Notes under the pieces: model-generated | What the model saw: the letters and a program-made list of their open reading frames with translations, nothing else | Databases searched by the model: none | What the model was told of the DNA's origin: nothing | Translations under genes and position numbers: made by a program | DNA from: Branchiostoma floridae | Lineage: Eukaryota; Chordata; Leptocardii; Amphioxiformes; Branchiostomatidae | Assembly (NCBI RefSeq): GCF_000003815.2 | Contig: NC_049983.1 | Span: forward strand, 5,310,803-5,374,802 | Reading direction: 5' to 3' | DNA: 64,000 nt | Part shown: piece by piece, positions 59,779 through 64,000 of the stretch | Layout of the letters: each line of letters begins with the position of its first letter | Numbering within the stretch: position 1 is the stretch's first letter

Positions 59779-59957
59779 TACCCTGGATATTAGAGTACAA
59801 CTTAGCCGGCTAAGGAAGTTTACGATCAGAGTACAACTTAGCCGGCTAAGCGGTGGCGTATCTCCCCGGGCCGGCTAAAGTCGGTTTACGGGGCTATGTT
59901 GCTAGCGGCCCGGGAAAGAACCGTAGCCGCGAGCGCTGTTCTCTGGATACCAGGGTA
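59779..59957. mobile_element. second MULE-like inverted-repeat element (TACCCTGG ends)
   Basis: Ends TACCCTGG / CCAGGGTA are flanked by ATATGTTCT and ATGTGTTCT, a 9-bp duplication with one mismatch. Inside is a direct repeat AGAGTACAACTTAGCCGGCT (twice, about 42 bp apart). Same ends and duplication length as 46341-46592. Confidence 0.65.
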
Positions 59958-60964
59958 ATGTGTTCTTTCCTCTTCCCGGGTCGCTGGTCACTGCTCGTTG
60001 CCAGTTAACGGCTCGTCATCAGCCTGCTACCAGGCCTGCCCGCTACGGACCTCAGTTCCATTAGCCTCGACGTCAGAATGTTTGTTTCTAGGGCCTACAC
60101 AGCCCAGCTCCAGGACAAAGATACCCCCAATGAAATTTTAATCATGAGGCCTTCCTTTGGGGCATGCTGGCCCTAGTGCCGAGAAGTTTGCCTGTGCAGG
60201 CCATGGAAACAGTCTGGCATCCAGACTACAGTTCACTCGCTCTTTATCCGTCCTTCTTGTGAAAGTTCAATTTTGGTCTGTTCTCCAGGCCTCTGTGAAC
60301 CGTCCAAGGCGCGTCTTGCTAGCTGTAGCTGTGCTCCTTCCTAACTGCCACGTCTCTGTCTCCCTACTCCTGTACATGTGGTCTTAGTTACCGGGGCGGC
60401 ATGTCACCGCATGGTACAGGCGACACCCAAAAGGCCACAGCATATAAATTATATGGATGACATCCGCTGCAGACTCCAAATTTTATACAATAAGGTGAAA
60501 AAACAACGTGACTATAAAAACAAGATGCCTAAATTTTCAAAACATGGACATCATAAACGTTGTAACAACAATGGTAGTGCAAAACATGGTCATGTATCAT
60601 TTTGAGCTAACATGTCTTTTATTCTTGTTCGAAGCAAGTTGGAAACTTCGCTCTATTACCTCCACAACCTCCGAACTATTTTCACTTCAACAACTATACT
60701 CATTGCTACCACAGTAGTGTCACTTCTACTAGTACAATCAAGGCTAGTACAAGGCATATTTTCTCATTTTGATATTTTCTCTTTACAATTTTCTGAGAGC
60801 AAGGATTATTCGCGCTGATGTCATCCACAATAGCTACTTTCTGTGGCCCAATACTAGGTGAGGTGAAAGGGTCAACACAATATTCGATAAAAGATTTGCC
60901 AAAAGAATTAATAGATCTCTCAAACAAGATCTTCAACAGCTCCTCAAAAATAAGGGTAATGTTA

Positions 60965-61298
60965 CGGTCACATTTCCAAACGGGAACCGACCAGGCAACT
61001 TTCGCTCCTCTAAGCTGGGGGTAGTTTTATGGTAACAGTTCCAAACCGGGGTCCGATTGGGCAGCTCTCGTGAACAAATTAGAAGTATGTAGAGGGCCTA
61101 AAACACACAAAATGCAAAGAAAATAAGTAGTGGCCATAATCTGTGAACAGATAAACGACCATAAACAGCTTTACTTTTTCGAATACAATTCAATCTCTAT
61201 TGGATTGTATTTGAATATTGTTAATTTGGATGTCTATCCTTCATAAATGTAGCTTTATTTTTGTTATTCCGGTAACTTCCGGTTTGGAAATGTGACCG
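60965..61298. mobile_element. TA-flanked inverted-repeat element (CGGTCACATTTCCAAAC ends)
   Basis: Left CGGTCACATTTCCAAACGGG and right CCGGTTTGGAAATGTGACCG are inverted with few mismatches and flanked by TA. It is 334 bp and noncoding. A third, internal copy of the end motif (GTAACAGTTCCAAACCGG) lies near 61031. Confidence 0.8.
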
Positions 61299-62005
61299 TA
61301 GCATAAGACATTCATGATCATTCTTAGGTAGCCTTATTAGCAAGTTCACAGGTACCAGTTTTGTTGATGCCAAAATGCCTAAGAAAAAGGCGAACACGTT
61401 CAAAAAATATGTCCAGTCTATTTTTTTTTACTTTGCCGGACGCTGGAAGAAGAGACTGAGACAAATAAGATAAAAGGCGTATAGAGTATTTGTACCAGAT
61501 GTTTATGTTACTAGCTAACTAGGCTATTTTAGGAATAGAACACGTGACTACACCATATATGGAAGTTCATTTGAATGTAGCATTGACCAATGACTAGGGA
61601 GCACAGCTATGAGTAATTGGTAGAGCGCCAAGTTTGAACTGCCCAAGACGCTGCCAATGCTCTGAGAGCTACTCTTGTATGTAGTAGTAGTATGATGTAT
61701 GAAATATGATGTAGTATAGCGCATGCTTCCGTCTGTAATTACCCTATATGTGGAGTAAGACATGGTTAGGCTTATGTACACAATTGTGCATACTTGGATA
61801 GTATAGACTGCATAGTACATGTAACATATGTGTCAGCCAGGTTCTGTCTGGCTGTAGGTGGTATCAAATCATCAAACGTAGATCCTGTTGGTTCCACCCG
61901 CTGTTGTTCATGTAGACATTTGTTTTCGGCTTTGTCCTCACGTGCATCATAAGCCACTTCTAGTTATTTACCAGGACTTGAGGTGGCTCGTGACTGTTCG
62001 ATTTT

Positions 62006-62106
62006 NNNNNNNNNNNNNNNNNNNNNNNNNNNNNNNNNNNNNNNNNNNNNNNNNNNNNNNNNNNNNNNNNNNNNNNNNNNNNNNNNNNNNNNNNNNNNNN
62101 NNNNNN
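62006..62106. other. assembly gap (run of N)
   Basis: About 101 undetermined bases; gap size may be arbitrary. Confidence 1.
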
Positions 62107-62600
62107 ATGCGGAAGCGTGACATGCATTTGGTATGCGGAAGCGTGAACTACATTAACCATATTTTTCTCTGTACTAATAATACTATGTACAAACATACTG
62201 TTGAAGATGATCTACACTTTTTATTATCATGTCCCTCGTTTATATTGAGGAAAGACAGAAGATTATGGACGTAATTACCTTGTATATTGTGCATCCTATA
62301 ATCCGTCTTCTTATGGACCGAACCAGTTAGATAATGTCACATAGTTTTCTACATTATTGTTATGGTTAACGTTATCTTCTTTATGAAAAATCAGGAGAAA
62401 CCAGACTGATGTGTATGGCAGAAGAAAAGCGGATCCTGCGAAAAGAACTCTACAACAGACCTTAGTCAGCTTACAGATGTACCCTATGTGGCAGAGAATG
62501 TAATGCTCGTATAGGACTGTTTAGCCACAGTCGACGCTGTAGGGCTGATATCAATTAGGATTTTGCCATGGTCAATATTGACCGAATGAGGCCATATATA
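62107..62600 (+). mobile_element. LINE 3' fragments beside the gap
   Basis: 62107-62274 encodes VEDDLHFLLSCPSFILRK, the Cys/His tail seen in the minus-strand LINE at 46903. At 62478-62558 the frame YRCTLCGRECNARIGLFSH then SRRC is a C-C-H-C zinc finger typical of the extreme C-terminus of another non-LTR group, ending in TAG. The two parts are separated by stops and may be different elements. Confidence 0.65.
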
Positions 62601-64000
62601 GATTGAAGCCGTCAGTTGCAGTAGCAATTTAAGTCCTTAATTTCTAATGCTTTAAATCTCTCTATTATTGTAATGGGAAGTTCTTGATACAAGTCTTAAA
62701 GTTTTGTACGTGTACTGTTTTAGATCTTGTTTGCACGTGTTGCAATCGATTGAAGGATCGATCGACTGACAATTCGGACTATGACCTCCCAAAGATAATG
62801 TCATAATAAGACAATTGTCTGTGTAATAGTATCAGAAGTTCAGAATATTTTCGCACCTCCTTAAGGCCACTTTTGCCCCCCCCCCCCTAAGGAACCAACC
62901 CTGCACAAACCAGATCCCCCCCCCTCAAGCTCACCATATACACCCCGGGGCGGGTCAGTAACATTAAAATGCGTCGCCTATGTCCCTGTCTTTTTTAGAC
63001 ACCTTTACTTGTTTGCAATTTGTTGTAGCTCTCTCTTCAAAACTTCCCTCCTGTCGAAAATGGCACAAGTAATTTGAAATAAGCACAAAATTCCTGCTTT
63101 ACATGCAGCCAATCACATTGCAGCAAACCAAACAACACCATCTAGCGACCCACTTCAAAACTGCAGTACTTCGCCATGCAGGATTCAAGATGGCGGCGTA
63201 TTGCCGAGCGCTAAAGTTTCTTCCTTCGAGGCCACATAAATGCATCTCAAACTCGGAAAAATGGATTGAATACCCGCGCACAAGAAAGAAAAAATGTTGT
63301 TCACCCCATGATTATTTTTTCTGAGTGCTGATTCTTCATTTATAGAGTGAAAATTTACGAGAATAATTGAGGACATTTCTACTCGAGCTCCGTATACATT
63401 GTGTATGTACCCGATAGACCTCGTGGTAACATTTGATTTTTTTTCATAGGAACGGATATGCATTTATTGTAGGCTAATCTAATTTGATTTGTGGCTATTT
63501 TCCCCTTCCGTGACCATAGTAAGATCGTGTCTAAAATGACTAGTATTTTCTTGAAATTGTCCAGACTTCTGTGTCCAAAAAATGGTTCAGCCAAAAAATA
63601 ATCTAGGGTCGGCATGTTTTTCTACGGTCGGTCGGGAAACAGGAAAGACAACATTTTTCTTATGCTGTCAGTGTTCCTCTTGGCTGATCATGATTGGCTG
63701 CTGCCTTAGATTTATGTCCCACAAAACTTCAGACTGCCCGAAGCCAGCGGATTCTCAAAAAAGCTGCGATTTGCCAAGACCATGCACTGTGAGAGTTTGT
63801 GTCATATTGAATAATCATGGTCAGTTTTACCTCAATACGAACAGATCCCAGGTGATTCTCGCTATCAATTATTTTTTGTCACAGTGCTCTAATTTAATTC
63901 ATATCTTCGCCCAAATCCATTGCAGCTTTGAGAGTTGTAACTGTAGTGAAGTTGTAATTGGATGTTTATTTATGTGGTGAGCATGTGCGGTCACTGAACT
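62601..64000. other. window end, no recognised gene
   Basis: Contains a C homopolymer near 62878-62888, a possible promoter/start at 63108-63324 and short unsupported frames. The 63590-63660 stretch has GGTCGG-type motifs also seen near 55005. Confidence 0.4.
63186..63197 (+). promoter_or_regulatory. second perfect TISU-consensus site
   Basis: CAAGATGGCGGC matches SAASATGGCGGC exactly, with ATG at 63190 opening a 44-codon frame (MAAYCRALKFLPSRPHKCIS). A CCAAT box (GCCAATCAC, 63108-63116) sits about 75 bp upstream. It could be a gene start near the window edge or a chance or repeat-borne YY1 site. Confidence 0.35.

Noticed and set aside
61600-61680. TTGGTAGAGCGCC, resembling a tRNA D arm
   Set aside because: No T arm or acceptor stem could be found in the right position.
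1-64000. CRISPR arrays, operons, phage or plasmid modules
   Set aside because: The window is clearly a spliced animal genome. The tandem repeats lack unique spacers and no prokaryotic gene organisation is present.

Overview
This is an AT-rich, intron-rich, transposon-rich animal genome window. The dense load of short inverted-repeat elements, a tRNA-headed SINE, several CR1/L2-like LINE fragments and the exon sequences of the main gene all suggest an invertebrate deuterostome. A lancelet (Branchiostoma) is my best guess, but this is an inference and no marker in the window proves it. There is no sign of a bacterial, plasmid or viral genome. One run of about 101 N (62006-62106) marks an assembly gap.

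Layout. (1) 159-1053, plus strand: the last three exons of a gene I cannot name. (2) 4388-7173, minus strand: a two-coding-exon gene for a secreted low-complexity protein of about 446 residues. It has a signal peptide exon, then a Pro-Ala/Pro-Val block, then about 40 Ser-Tyr-Pro-Ser-Pro-Ser hexapeptides encoded by an 18-bp minisatellite. A possible 5' untranslated exon lies near 12570. (3) 7.2-24.9 kb: no convincing protein gene. It holds LINE ends, inverted-repeat elements, a four-copy 150-bp tandem repeat, a 1.9-kb minisatellite of 22-bp units with a higher-order period of about 202 bp, CT/CA microsatellites and several copies of a large interspersed repeat. (4) 24914-54375 and beyond, plus strand: the main gene, an orthologue of DENND6A/DENND6B (FAM116). 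I could place twelve exons with consistent phases, giving about 384 codons. The C-terminal third must lie beyond the window or in exons I did not find. (5) 54.4-64 kb: mostly repeats, plus an unrecognised minus-strand coding exon (57163-57481) inside a tandemly repeated array, LINE fragments near the gap, and a possible promoter/start near 63190.

Function. DENND6 is a DENN-domain guanine nucleotide exchange factor for Rab GTPases (Rab14 in vertebrates) on endosomal membranes. The Pro/Ser/Tyr-rich protein looks like an extracellular structural or mucus-type protein. Nothing in the sequence ties these genes into one pathway or operon; they are ordinary neighbours.

The more unusual observations concern gene structure and repeats. 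DENND6 has an apparent GC-AG intron after exon 4, a perfect match to the TISU start-site consensus, and a duplicated 41-bp splice-acceptor region before exon 3. A TTA-flanked inverted-repeat transposon sits 24 bp after the exon 9 donor. A related transposon carries a nested element with a perfect 8-bp target duplication. I found no convincing new multi-gene system.
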